From: DASYDU01 sp050248495
GTDB taxonomy: Bacteria > Planctomycetota > Planctomycetia > Pirellulales > Lacipirellulaceae
Reading direction: 5' to 3'
Length of the DNA stretch: 64,000 nucleotides
Assembly (NCBI GenBank): GCA_050248495.1
Contig: JBFWSG010000002.1
Coordinates: forward strand, 1 to 64,000
Shown here: piece after piece, positions 26,023 to 34,817 of the stretch
Layout of the letters: each line of letters begins with the position of its first letter
Numbering within the stretch: position 1 is the stretch's first letter
Notes under the pieces: generated by a model
The model's database searches: none
What the model was told of the DNA's origin: nothing
Seen by the model: only the letters and a program-made list of their open reading frames with translations
Translations under genes and position numbers: made by a program

Positions 26023-27489
26023 TTGCGCGGTGCCCAGGCAGCCGCTACGGTGGCCCTAGGTGGCGGATCGAATCGGCACAAGATGAGGAACGGCTCTCCA
26101 GGGAAGAAATCGATTGGGCACGTGCGGGGACTTGGTCAACTGACGCTCGTCGAACACGCGCTCTGCCCACTCAGCACGACGACGAGTCCCTCCGTGCCGA
26201 TGGCCCAACAAGGCACCTTCAAGTTCGTCGACACCGCCGGCAATCGTCAAATCGCCACGACTTCCCTGACTGCCCCGTTCGGACTCCGGCCGAGCGACGA
26301 GCTATTCCTGTGGGGCATGTTGGGATTAACCTTCGCACAACCGGAACCGTCACTTGAGTTTTGTGCGACGCCTCATTTTGTTTTGAAACAACTGGGCTGC
26401 ATCAACACCCATTCCGACCGCGGCGGCAGCGCTTACCGCATGTTTCGCTCAGCGCTGCGGAGACTCTCCGCAGTCAACTATTGGTGCAGCGCGTTCTATG
26501 ATCCGCTGCGGCGGGAACATCGCGAGACCAGTTTCGGGTTTCTCAGCTACAGTCTGCCCTTCGACCCGGCGTCGTCGCGGGCCTGGCGAATTCTCTGGGA
26601 TCCCATCTTCTTTGAGTACTGCCGGGGCGCTGGCGGCTCTCTGGCGTTCGATATGCCAGTCTATCGGGCGCTCGATCCGGCCGCGCGCCGACTCTACTTG
26701 TTTATCTCGAAAATCTTCTGGCGGCGGGAATGGACGCATTGGCTGGACCTCCAATCTCTGGCGATCGACGTGCTGGGGTTTAGCCCACATGTGGCGCTGC
26801 GGAATCTGAAGCAAAAGGTCAAGCGGGCGGTGCTGCGTCTGGCCGAGCATGGCATTGTCAATATTCCTCGGCACGTGGCCACGCGTGACCTGTTCATCAC
26901 GCGCGAAGACGGCAGCTGCATCTTGCGGCTGCGGCGGGGCCCCTCCTTCCGCAAGAATCGGTCGGACGCGGCTCGGGAGTCATTGGCTGCGCTGAGCATT
27001 TATGAGCCGTTGCGCGCCATCGGACTGGACGACGCTGCTGTCGGCTGGGTAGCTAAGAATTTTCGGCACGGCTTGGTGCAACAATGGGCGGATGTGACCT
27101 TGGCCGCCCAAGAGCGACACGGAGCCTCGTTCTTCAAGAAGAGTCCGCAAGCGTATTTGATCGACAACCTGCGCGAAGCTGCCGCTGGCGGTCGGACGCC
27201 TCCTGATTGGTGGTGGGCTCACAAGCGGGAAGAAGAGCAGCGTGCGGAGTCCCCAGCAGCCGAAGAGCTCTTGCGGCAGATTGGCCTTTCGTCGCAACCG
27301 AAGGCTTCAAAGCCGCAAGGCCAATCTTTGACTGAATACCTTCAGGGCGAAGGGCGCGAAACCTATGTCGGGCTCGTCCAGCAGTTATCCGCGGATCTCC
27401 GTCGGGAAGGGTTGACTCCGAGTCAAGCACACCGAAAAGCAATTCAGTTGTGCGTACAGCACTTTCAACGTCGATTCCTGACATCGTAA
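26023..27489 (+). CDS. Plasmid-type replication initiator (RepA/RPA-like)
   Basis: The 488-residue protein carries the block 'LRPSDELFLWGMLGLTF', 'ATPHFVLKQLGC', 'SFGFLSYSLPFDP' and 'LDPAARRLYLFISKIFW', which I recognise as the planctomycete replication initiator protein A type, with winged-helix-like regions (LAIDVLGFSPHVALRNLKQKVKRAVLRLAEHGI). The true start may be downstream (M21 or M60), because the first ~40 residues look poor. Three iterons lie ~170 bases beyond the stop, which supports an origin-binding role. It would let the element replicate when excised. Confidence 0.65.
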   Translation: MRGAQAAATVALGGGSNRHKMRNGSPGKKSIGHVRGLGQLTLVEHALCPLSTTTSPSVPMAQQGTFKFVDTAGNRQIATTSLTAPFGLRPSDELFLWGMLGLTFAQPEPSLEFCATPHFVLKQLGCINTHSDRGGSAYRMFRSALRRLSAVNYWCSAFYDPLRREHRETSFGFLSYSLPFDPASSRAWRILWDPIFFEYCRGAGGSLAFDMPVYRALDPAARRLYLFISKIFWRREWTHWLDLQSLAIDVLGFSPHVALRNLKQKVKRAVLRLAEHGIVNIPRHVATRDLFITREDGSCILRLRRGPSFRKNRSDAARESLAALSIYEPLRAIGLDDAAVGWVAKNFRHGLVQQWADVTLAAQERHGASFFKKSPQAYLIDNLREAAAGGRTPPDWWWAHKREEEQRAESPAAEELLRQIGLSSQPKASKPQGQSLTEYLQGEGRETYVGLVQQLSADLRREGLTPSQAHRKAIQLCVQHFQRRFLTS

Positions 27490-27662
27490 GCATCCATCGT
27501 CCCGTCGGCATTTCGACTCTTCATCCTTCCAAGCATGGATGGTTTGCTCTTAAATTTTGATCAAATTCTTCTTTGCATGCCCGATCACCACAGCGAAGTA
27601 CGAGAAAACGAGCCATGAATTCGCAAGGTTAAAGGGTCGAGCAAGCACTCGCTGGAACCTTC

Positions 27663-27747
27663 CTGCAACGCGGCTGCCACGCCGAACTCAATACTCTGCA
27701 ACGCCGTTGCCACGTTTCCTTGCTTTGGCTGCAACGCCAGTGCCACG
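27663..27747 (+). repeat. Three iterons, 19 bp at a 33-bp period (candidate origin)
   Basis: CTGCAACGCGGCTGCCACG (27663-27681), CTGCAACGCCGTTGCCACG (27696-27714) and CTGCAACGCCAGTGCCACG (27729-27747) are direct repeats exactly 33 bases apart, about three helical turns. The middle copy contains a perfect GCAACG-C-CGTTGC dyad. They follow the replication initiator gene and an AT-rich stretch at 27541-27580. Iterons of this kind bind initiator proteins. Confidence 0.75.
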
Positions 27748-27837
27748 TGGGCTGTTCGCCATCAGTCACCTGGTCATGAGCTTCCCGGCGCCAGAAGCAG
27801 TGCGGCGGCTGATGACAAACGCCCCATTTTGTTGCAT

Positions 27838-28927
27838 CCAGCCTGTGATACTGGACGACGCTGTCCTATAGATGAGGGCAGCAAGATCGACCTGTCGGTC
27901 TTGCGACTGTCACGTTCCACGAACATTTGGCAGTGTCTTTTCCAATCAGGCAGCGCACTCGGAAAAACCAGCCACCAACTGGTTGCAGGGGATGGAGTTA
28001 ACCGCCCATCAAGCGTTGTGTCAGTAGAGCCGGATGCCATGAGAGTGGCTTGTCCGTGCTCGACGGAGGCTCAGCGAAGTAAAACGTCTGACTTTGTTTC
28101 TCAGACGCCCAATCTCGTTGTTCTATCCGATGGATGTTCCTCAGGAATGAGGGCGATGCGGACAGAGTCGTCGCAAGACGACCCGTCATGTTTCAAAGTC
28201 GGTGCGGTCGCCACGGCGACCAAATCCGCCCACGGGGTTCGGAGCCTGAGTTAACTCAGGTCCGTTCAACGTGCGCCCGCGTGGGGAGTTTTCGTGTGGC
28301 GACACACGGAACCGGGGACCGACGATCCTCGGTGTTCGAGTCAAACGCTCGATAACAAATAGCTCAACCATGAAAGGCGCGTAAGCGCTTGCGGGTGAGT
28401 GTTCTGGGAGACGATGCCGAAACGGTCGTCCGCCAGCGGATACGCTGCGGACGATGATGACAAGGCCTGGGCTGATCGGTAAGGGAGGAGCTTCTTTCTT
28501 CTGCCCCCTGAAATGGCGCACCGCAAGTCGGCGCGCCGAAAGTATGCCGTACCGGAAGGTCGGACATGCGGCCCACGGTCTGCGGGTTAACCCCCGCTAG
28601 TCACGTGACCCAGAATGCGAAGGACATGGCTAACGCAGGAAGGACTTTTGGGGCCGGCTTGGTCGCCGGTGCCTGCCCGAGTCGGGCAGGTGTTTGAAAT
28701 CCAAAAGTCTGGGAGTGGGGCCTCAGTAGAAGTCGGCACAGACGACAACGGAAGTTGTTGTCTATGCTGAGCGAATGCGCGGGAAGGCACTCGCAGTTCG
28801 TTGGCGTCCTACGGGTGGTGCCGGGGACAATTGCTACGACGAAAGGGCCGACTGACAGTTTGCTGATTGGAAGCGTCGATCGCCGTGCCCCGATTCCATC
28901 GGGACCTGGGGCACGGCGGTTTTTCTT
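27838..28927 (+). ncRNA. Candidate large structured RNA, class unknown
   Basis: About 1.1 kb without a convincing protein frame but full of perfect or near-perfect hairpins. Examples: ACTGTCA/TGGCAGT (27906-27934), AACCAG/CTGGTT (27966-27984), CGTCTGA/TCAGACG (28085-28107), GTCGTC-GCAA-GACGAC (28167-28182), GGTCGCC/GGCGACC (28206-28221), CCTGAG-TTAA-CTCAGG (28245-28260), CGTGTG-GCGA-CACACG (28293-28308), GCGC-GTAA-GCGC (28377-28388), a 10-bp stem at 28427-28453, ACC-GGAA-GGT (28551-28560), a three-way junction closed by GACTTTTGG/CCAAAAGTC (28643-28709) and GACGACAAC-GGAA-GTTGTTGTC (28741-28762). Five loops are GNRA only on the + strand, and the region ends at a + strand terminator. The 5' end is uncertain. 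Confidence 0.6.
28881..28927 (+). terminator. Strong intrinsic terminator
   Basis: CGCCGTGCCCC (28881-28891) pairs perfectly with GGGGCACGGCG (28908-28918), followed by TTTTTCTT. It would end a rightward transcript through the structured region; no protein gene precedes it for about 1.4 kb. Confidence 0.85.
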
Positions 28928-29069
28928 GAGTGAAATCCAAGTGGCTACACGCGGTGAGCCTGGGAAGGCTCGCGGCCTGTGGCAGTGAACGGACGGTGCA
29001 CAATGGACGTGTAACTTGCACACGGTAGGTTCACCAACAAGGTTCGGGAGCGGTACGCCTATAAATTTG

Positions 29070-29213
29070 GCGGCCTGCAACTTGGAAGAAAGTTGCAGGC
29101 CGCAGTGGCGTGCCGGTTTCGGATGGTTGCCATACAGGATGTAGGATTTTACAAAGGTTTTTTCCTTGGGGACTGGCGCTCAGCCAGTCCCCTCTTTGCG
29201 CCTACTTAGGCGC
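29070..29213. other. Cluster of three perfect hairpins before an uncharacterised gene
   Basis: GCGGCCTGCAACTT pairs with AAGTTGCAGGCCGC (29070-29103, 14 bp). GGGGACTGGC pairs with GCCAGTCCCC (29168-29192), then TCTTT. GCGCCTA pairs with TAGGCGC (29198-29213). They sit 40-180 bases before the ATG at 29254. They may be additional RNA domains or attenuator-like elements; the second could be a weak rightward terminator. Confidence 0.6.
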
Positions 29214-29253
29214 ATGTCGGAAGCATTTCGCCACCTTGGCGCGACCAATCGGT

Positions 29254-29943
29254 ATGCAGTATCGATGTGTGGCCGCGTCTCCGACTGGCTTCGTGCAACA
29301 AGTGGCCGTTCACTACCTGGCGCACGGCTATTGGTTCTTCGTCCAGGGCTGTGTGCCCCCTGACAAAGACCCGACCCTGGTCGACGCCAAACTGATCGCC
29401 AAGTACGGGATCGGCGTCTCGCGACAATCGCGGAGCCGCCGCAAGGCCGTCGGTATCGCCAACATTCATTACATCCGTTACGGAAGTGAATTCCTGCTAC
29501 TGGCGACTCACGGCCATCATCCTTTCTACGACGAAGAGGGAGATAACATTCGCGACGCGCGGAGGGCACCCATCCTGTTTGCGGGCTATTCGCTAAGCGT
29601 GCAAAAGGGCGGCTTTGTCCGCAAAGTCGATCCGAACACTCTGCCGGAGCGGGACAATCGTTGGCGGGCCCGCGTTCAGATTCAGAGAAGCGAGTACTTG
29701 CTCCTCAAATCATACTTTTTGGACCACGCCATCCGTTGGTCGCGGGCGGCCATCGCTGATGCGCTCTTTCACGTTCCGTATGAACCGTACGCACCCGTGC
29801 GCCAACAGATGCTCAACATATTGCGGCTGATCAACGACAAGCGAAGATCCGCCGGTCTACAGCCGATCAGTTCAGAAGCTCTTCGCTACCGGCGTCGAAT
29901 CGTCAAGCCGTTCGACCGGCCCAACGACTGGACAGCGTCATGA
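29254..29943 (+). CDS. Uncharacterised protein downstream of structured RNA
   Basis: The ATG at 29254 begins the conserved-looking 'MQYRCVAASPTGFVQQVAVH' and gives 229 residues; the upstream frame runs through hairpin DNA. Visible features are an aromatic N-terminal part (YLAHGYWFFVQGCVPPDKDP), a basic 'RQSRSRRKAVGIANIHYIRYGSEFLLLATHGHHPFYDEEG', and a C-terminal 'PYEPYAPVRQQMLNILRLINDKRR ... RRRIVKPFDRP'. No catalytic motif is certain, although the H-x-H-H-P-F segment could be a metal site. The basic character suggests RNA or DNA binding. I have the unverified impression that close relatives recur in planctomycete mobile regions. Confidence 0.7.
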   Translation: MQYRCVAASPTGFVQQVAVHYLAHGYWFFVQGCVPPDKDPTLVDAKLIAKYGIGVSRQSRSRRKAVGIANIHYIRYGSEFLLLATHGHHPFYDEEGDNIRDARRAPILFAGYSLSVQKGGFVRKVDPNTLPERDNRWRARVQIQRSEYLLLKSYFLDHAIRWSRAAIADALFHVPYEPYAPVRQQMLNILRLINDKRRSAGLQPISSEALRYRRRIVKPFDRPNDWTAS

Positions 29944-29994
29944 GTATCAGTGACACCAAAGAGATACATAGCTTGCAGTGACGTATGGCCCGGG

Positions 29995-31236
29995 CTAGTC
30001 GACGGCCACGCCAATTTTTTGCCAGAATGGCCGCTCTGCGATGATGCGGATACCATACTCTCGCGCTTTCTTGGCCTTACCCGATGCCGTATCGGGATCC
30101 GCAACGACGAGGATATCAACCTTTTTCGTGACGCGTGGGGCAATGATCAATCCGGCTGCCTCCGCCATCGCTTCGGCGACGTCGCGCGTGAGCCGCTCGC
30201 CGTGGAGGCTGCACCTTTGCTCCCCAGTGAAGCAGACGGTCTTGCCGATGAGGTTTTCGAGTTGATCGCCATTCGACTCGGGTGGGTTGGAGAGCAGTCG
30301 GTCGACAGTTTGCGCTGGAATGCCCAAGAGGCCGGCAACTCGGTTCAAGTCGCGACGCTCATCATCGGTAACGATTCCATCTGCGAGAATGAGCGATAAA
30401 AGACCCGCGAAATATCGCTCGTGCAATCCCTGGAGGCTTTCAGACGCGATACCGCAATCGCAAGCGTAGGCGGCCAGTTCCTCGGTCTCAGCGGGATCCA
30501 CGATTCGGTCCTCAAGCACGCGATCGAGCACGAGTAGATACTCATCGAGCTTCCCGTCGCTCGGAGTGCCATGGACCGCTTGGCTGTTCAGTCGCTGAGA
30601 AACCATTTGTAGCGGGGAAGCGATCGGCATTTCGCGCGCCTTATTCCGCGTGATGCCCAGGGGCGTCGCTTGGCGCTTCCAAAGCATCGGACAACTGACA
30701 GGTTTGGCCAGGCAATTCACGTCGATCATGTTGGCGACGCACTTCAAGATGTTGGCGCACATGCGGGCGTCATTGCCGGCGCTGTGCGTATCGAGGGTCG
30801 GAATTGAGAGCTGTCGACAAAGCTCGGCGAGCTTTCTCGCACCGCAAGCCAGTCCACAATCTCCGGCGAGTCGCATCGTGCATATGCCATCAAAGTCTTC
30901 GAGCTCAATCCCCGCACGAGAAAATTCAGCGACTATGAATTGACGATCAAAGGAAAAATTGTGGGCCACGGGAATTGCGCCTTCGAAACGGTGCCAAACA
31001 TCCGCAACTATGTCCCGAAATGTTGGCGCGTCGCGCAGATCACTAGCGAACAGCCCGTGAATATCGCTGGCACCGATGTCACGTTCGGGATTGATTAGGG
31101 TTTCCCACTCTTCGACAAGCTCCAGATCCTCATCCAGGCGAACGACGCCGATTTCGATGATCCGATGGTGCTTGGAGACGGCAATGCCGGTTGTTTCCAG
31201 ATCGAAGACGGCAAAGCCTGTAAAGTTGTGGAGCAT
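29995..31236 (-). CDS. DnaQ-like 3'-5' exonuclease with TerB-like and BRCT regions
   Basis: The 413-residue protein has three parts. Residues 1-165 are a DEDDh exonuclease: FDLETTG (motif I), 'VAHNFSFDRQF' (motif II) and 'DTHSAGNDARMC' (motif III). Residues ~225-320 resemble a TerB helical domain (GLLSLILADGIVTDDERRDLNRVAGLLGI). Residues ~330-413 form a BRCT domain (LIGKTVCFTGE ... VTKKVDILVVADPDTASGKAKKA). Such a protein would digest or proofread DNA ends while binding partners through BRCT. It lies 69 bases after the helicase gene on the same strand and probably ends the operon. Confidence 0.8.
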   Translation of the reverse strand: MLHNFTGFAVFDLETTGIAVSKHHRIIEIGVVRLDEDLELVEEWETLINPERDIGASDIHGLFASDLRDAPTFRDIVADVWHRFEGAIPVAHNFSFDRQFIVAEFSRAGIELEDFDGICTMRLAGDCGLACGARKLAELCRQLSIPTLDTHSAGNDARMCANILKCVANMIDVNCLAKPVSCPMLWKRQATPLGITRNKAREMPIASPLQMVSQRLNSQAVHGTPSDGKLDEYLLVLDRVLEDRIVDPAETEELAAYACDCGIASESLQGLHERYFAGLLSLILADGIVTDDERRDLNRVAGLLGIPAQTVDRLLSNPPESNGDQLENLIGKTVCFTGEQRCSLHGERLTRDVAEAMAEAAGLIIAPRVTKKVDILVVADPDTASGKAKKAREYGIRIIAERPFWQKIGVAVD

Positions 31237-31305
31237 AGGAAACTCGCATTCGTGATGATCAGTGTAGCATCTGCGGGGACTCGGTGACGGCGTGTGGCGG
31301 TCCGA

Positions 31306-33504
31306 TCACGAATCATTTCTCATCAGGCGAGTCAATCGTCTGATTGCCTCGTCGATCTCCAATGCATTTCGCGTATAGCAACGATCAAGTAACTCGTTCG
31401 ACAAGTACATGTCATACTTCCGCTGCTGCTTGAAAGGAACGAGGGCGAGGAGCGATTCGAGCGGAATCGGATTTTCCAGGAACTTGACTAATTTCATTCG
31501 CGCGGCATCGACGGAGGCATGAAACTCAACTGCAATATCCCGGTCGATCGCATCAAGCCCCGCGGCTCGGGCCAGTAATAGAATGGTGCGCTGCACTCGT
31601 GTACCCGACCACGTGAACAAGTAGCAGTGTTCCTTGGAGAATTGGTGCCAAGGGCCATCGAAGATACCGGCACTGACGGCGGACGCTCGGGCCTGCGAAA
31701 GCCAATCGGACGCAGTCGTATTCAGGTAATTGATGGCCTTGCTGCCGAGCAGCACATCGCGCATCATCTGTCGGACTTTGTCATGAGTGTTTCCGCCCGA
31801 ACCGTGAAAGCGCGAAGATTTGCGGCCTTTGGACGGGACCACATGAATTTCCTCGCGGCGAACGTCGACATCGACAACGCGCCAACGGCGACCGGCAAGT
31901 AGCAGGTGATCGTTTGGGGGAGGTGGATCAATCGCCGGTAAACTGCCGATCGGTTGTCCGGCATGCAACACGGCGTATTCCTTAGTGGACGCAAAGGCGC
32001 TGTAGAATTCACGGCTTCTGACCACTCGCTCGCCTTCGATTGCAAGGATGAGATCTCCCTCAGCCATTTGTTCGATGATTGCCTGCTGGCCGAGGCAGCG
32101 TAGCACTTCCAGAAAATCCGACTTACTCACGTAGTCAAATGCGCCGTCCGAGACCAGCAATTGGAAAACGTGGGCGACACTGGTTCCCCCTGTTTCTCCC
32201 AAAACACTCAGGGTTTGTTGGATTAAGGTACTAAGGTCAAGAACGTTCGTGTCGGGCGGCTCTAGCCATTTGTCGAGCATCAATTCCGTGAGCGCGATGG
32301 CCTGCAACAAGTCAGGATAGAGGCGGTCTATGAGATCCGCATCGGCATCCAACGCAAATTCTTCAATGAACATCCGCAATTCGGATGCTTCACCTTCGCG
32401 GCGACCGCTGCGGCCCAATCGCTGGATCACGGAACTGACCGACCACGGCGGGCCAATCTGCCCGACAGCCTTTACGTTGCCAATATCTATCCCGAGTTCA
32501 AGTGTGGATGAGCAAAGAGTCGTAAATGGTCTATCGCCTCGCATCATTTGCTCGGTGTCCTCGCGAATCTCTTTACTGAGCGAACCATGATGTACGAGGA
32601 ACTCGGGCGGCCTCCCGATACTGCGGCATCGCTCATTGAGAGCATCGGCAAACCGTTCCACTTGGTCCTTGCGATTGGCGAAGATCAGGTTCTTGTGACC
32701 ACCAAAGGCGCGGAGCATCTCATCGAGCGTATGGCTACATTCTGGCTCGTCGGTCGCTTCGCCAGGTGATTCATCGCCATTGCCCCACGATGGTTTTCCA
32801 ATCGTGTATCCATAGATCTTCAGGCGAATGGTTCGTGCATCTGAGTCGTCCGTGACGAGCGTGACCGCTTGAGCATTGCCAGGACGAATCCAGGCGGCAT
32901 ATTTTGCAGTCCAATCGCCCAATGTTGCCGATAGGGCGATTACACGATAGCTGTGACCAATTGCCTTTTCCACGCGGTGGAGCAGACTCCGCAAATGAGT
33001 ACCCCGTTCACTTCCGACCAAGGCGTGGAGCTCGTCGACCACAACGTATCGCAGGTCGCGAAATATCCGCGGGATGGCGCTTGACCGGTTAATAAACAAG
33101 GACTCTAGGGATTCAGGCGTGATTAGCAAAATACCAGCGGGCGCCTTGATCACCTGTGCCTTCGCCGCTTGTCCCACGTCGCCGTGCCAGCGATGGACGG
33201 GAAGTTCTGCATGTTCGCATAGCTCGTCGAGCCGGCGGAATTGATCGTTGATCAAAGCCTTCAGCGGACTGACGTATATAGCGGTGATGGATTCGGCCGG
33301 CCGCTCCACAAGGTCGGAGATCACTGGTAGGAATGCCGCTTCCGTTTTGCCGGAGGCAGTGGCTGCAGAAATGATCAGATCCTGCATTGTCTCAAGAATG
33401 AGGTGGATTGCCTTTGTCTGAATGGGACGAAGTTCCGTCCATCCCATTCGCCAGAGACAGTGCCGAATCGGTTCGGAGAGTAATTCGAAGGCAGGCTGGG
33501 TCAT
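31306..33504 (-). CDS. Lhr-like superfamily 2 DEAD/DEAH helicase
   Basis: The start is the ATG at 33504, overlapping the previous stop as TAATG; it gives 732 residues (MTQPAFELLSEPIRHCL...). Motifs are Q-like 'RPIQTKAIHLIL', Walker A 'ATASGKTEAAFLPV', 'VVDELHALVGSERGTHLRSLLHRVE' (motif II DELH), 'ALSATLGDW' (III) and 'QRLGRSGRREGEASELRMF' (VI). This is the Lhr/BrxHI-type helicase arrangement. The C-terminal ~250 residues are accessory. It is translationally coupled to the BrxD-like ATPase gene. Confidence 0.85.
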   Translation of the reverse strand: MTQPAFELLSEPIRHCLWRMGWTELRPIQTKAIHLILETMQDLIISAATASGKTEAAFLPVISDLVERPAESITAIYVSPLKALINDQFRRLDELCEHAELPVHRWHGDVGQAAKAQVIKAPAGILLITPESLESLFINRSSAIPRIFRDLRYVVVDELHALVGSERGTHLRSLLHRVEKAIGHSYRVIALSATLGDWTAKYAAWIRPGNAQAVTLVTDDSDARTIRLKIYGYTIGKPSWGNGDESPGEATDEPECSHTLDEMLRAFGGHKNLIFANRKDQVERFADALNERCRSIGRPPEFLVHHGSLSKEIREDTEQMMRGDRPFTTLCSSTLELGIDIGNVKAVGQIGPPWSVSSVIQRLGRSGRREGEASELRMFIEEFALDADADLIDRLYPDLLQAIALTELMLDKWLEPPDTNVLDLSTLIQQTLSVLGETGGTSVAHVFQLLVSDGAFDYVSKSDFLEVLRCLGQQAIIEQMAEGDLILAIEGERVVRSREFYSAFASTKEYAVLHAGQPIGSLPAIDPPPPNDHLLLAGRRWRVVDVDVRREEIHVVPSKGRKSSRFHGSGGNTHDKVRQMMRDVLLGSKAINYLNTTASDWLSQARASAVSAGIFDGPWHQFSKEHCYLFTWSGTRVQRTILLLARAAGLDAIDRDIAVEFHASVDAARMKLVKFLENPIPLESLLALVPFKQQRKYDMYLSNELLDRCYTRNALEIDEAIRRLTRLMRNDS

Positions 33505-34817
33505 TAAAGTTTGAATTCGGCCAGATCGGCATCGGTTTCGGCCGCTATCTGGGCAGTCGGATCTGCCTCTGCTTGGGACGGTGCAGCATCCGCCGTAAGT
33601 AAGTCCATCCATTTCTTGTCCGGGTTCTGCTCCAGGACTCGCAACAGCCCGACAAACGACTTCACGGTCTCACGAGGAGTCTGGAAATAGGCGGCTCCAA
33701 TACGCTGGTGACAAAACTCCAGGAAAGCAACAATTCCCTCGTCAGGAATAAGCTGCTTGTTGGGATCGTCGAGCGCATGCACTTTGCGAATATTGCTCAA
33801 GAGTACAAAGCAATCCTCCGGTGCGAGGTTTTCGAGTCGAATCACGGGGGACGTGAAATCCTTCAAACCTTGCGAAGCAAAGCTATTGGACGCCAGGCGT
33901 GTGGCCAGGGCTTCGTAGCTGTAGAGACCACGTCGCCGGTCTTCAAGGCAGTCGGGTGTACCGGCGAATAGGAATCCAATGCCGGAGGCACGACCACCGA
34001 GACAGTCGTTGATGATTCGGAGCACGGCTTCATAGTTGTTGTTTCGCGCCGTGGTATTGGAGAGCCGATGCGACAGAACCACCAGCTCGTCGACATTGAC
34101 AACTAGGCCCGCATATCCTGCAATCCGGCAGAACGCCGCAAGAAGCTTGGTGTAGTCGTACCAGGAATCATCGTCGATAATGTTGCGGACACCCAAGTCC
34201 TTGCGGGCCTCGGTCTTGGTCGAGTACTCTCCGCGGAGCCATCGCAGAGCGGCATCCTGCAGCGCTTGGTCGTGACGTAAAAAGCCTTCGTAATACTTGG
34301 CGAGTACCGCGGCGAAATCGAAACCGGCAACAAACTCTTGGAGGGGCCTTAACACTTTGGCGAATTCGCCGGTGACATCCTCGTCATTGCCTCCGGCGGA
34401 GCGAATGCGATGATCAATATCGCTGGCCCAACGTTCGACGAGATTGGCCAGCGCTCCCCCTTCCGGCTTGGAACGCGTACAGAGATTTCGCATCAACTCG
34501 CTATAGAATGCTTGCGCTTTGCCTCCCGTTCCATGGAGCCGCCGATCGGTCGTAATGTCCGCCTCAATCACGACGAAGCGGCGCTGCAGGGCGACATTGC
34601 GAACGAGGTTCAGGAAAAATGTCTTGCCACTACCGTAGCGACCGACGATGAAACGCACGGAAGCTGCATCTTGCTCAATGTGGTCAAGATCCTTGACGAC
34701 TGTACTGACTTCGTCGAGCCGGCCGACCTGGATATGTTGAAGGCCGATTGCGGGGACGACCCCTGCAGCCAACGATTGAAGAATGGCCTCACGTTCACGT
34801 GTTGTAATGTTAGGCAT
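33504..34817 (-). CDS. BrxD-like (DUF2791) P-loop ATP-binding protein
   Basis: The 437-residue ATPase has Walker A 'IVGRYGSGKTFFLNLVRN' near residue 55 and Walker B 'GLVVNVDELVVLSHRLSN'. The pattern 'REREAILQSLAAGVVPAIGLQHIQVGR' at the start is typical of the DUF2791/BrxD family known from BREX systems. Here no BREX methylase or PglZ is nearby; instead it pairs with TerB and helicase genes. The start overlaps the TerB stop by eight bases. It probably powers or loads a DNA-processing complex. Confidence 0.75.
   Translation of the reverse strand: MPNITTREREAILQSLAAGVVPAIGLQHIQVGRLDEVSTVVKDLDHIEQDAASVRFIVGRYGSGKTFFLNLVRNVALQRRFVVIEADITTDRRLHGTGGKAQAFYSELMRNLCTRSKPEGGALANLVERWASDIDHRIRSAGGNDEDVTGEFAKVLRPLQEFVAGFDFAAVLAKYYEGFLRHDQALQDAALRWLRGEYSTKTEARKDLGVRNIIDDDSWYDYTKLLAAFCRIAGYAGLVVNVDELVVLSHRLSNTTARNNNYEAVLRIINDCLGGRASGIGFLFAGTPDCLEDRRRGLYSYEALATRLASNSFASQGLKDFTSPVIRLENLAPEDCFVLLSNIRKVHALDDPNKQLIPDEGIVAFLEFCHQRIGAAYFQTPRETVKSFVGLLRVLEQNPDKKWMDLLTADAAPSQAEADPTAQIAAETDADLAEFKL

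Noticed and set aside
27663..27747. CRISPR array
   Set aside because: Only three 19-bp repeats with 14-bp spacers that are partly alike, and no cas genes; iterons fit better.
27838..28927. RNase P RNA or group II intron
   Set aside because: The universal RNase P blocks and a domain V stem with its AGC triad are not seen; GTGCG words alone are not enough.
28755..29080. Short frames in the region after the rep gene
   Set aside because: They run through perfect hairpins and overlap in several frames, which indicates structured non-coding DNA.
33504..34817. Complete BREX system
   Set aside because: BrxD-like and Lhr-like genes are present but no BrxC, PglX, PglZ or BrxL-like gene is in the window.
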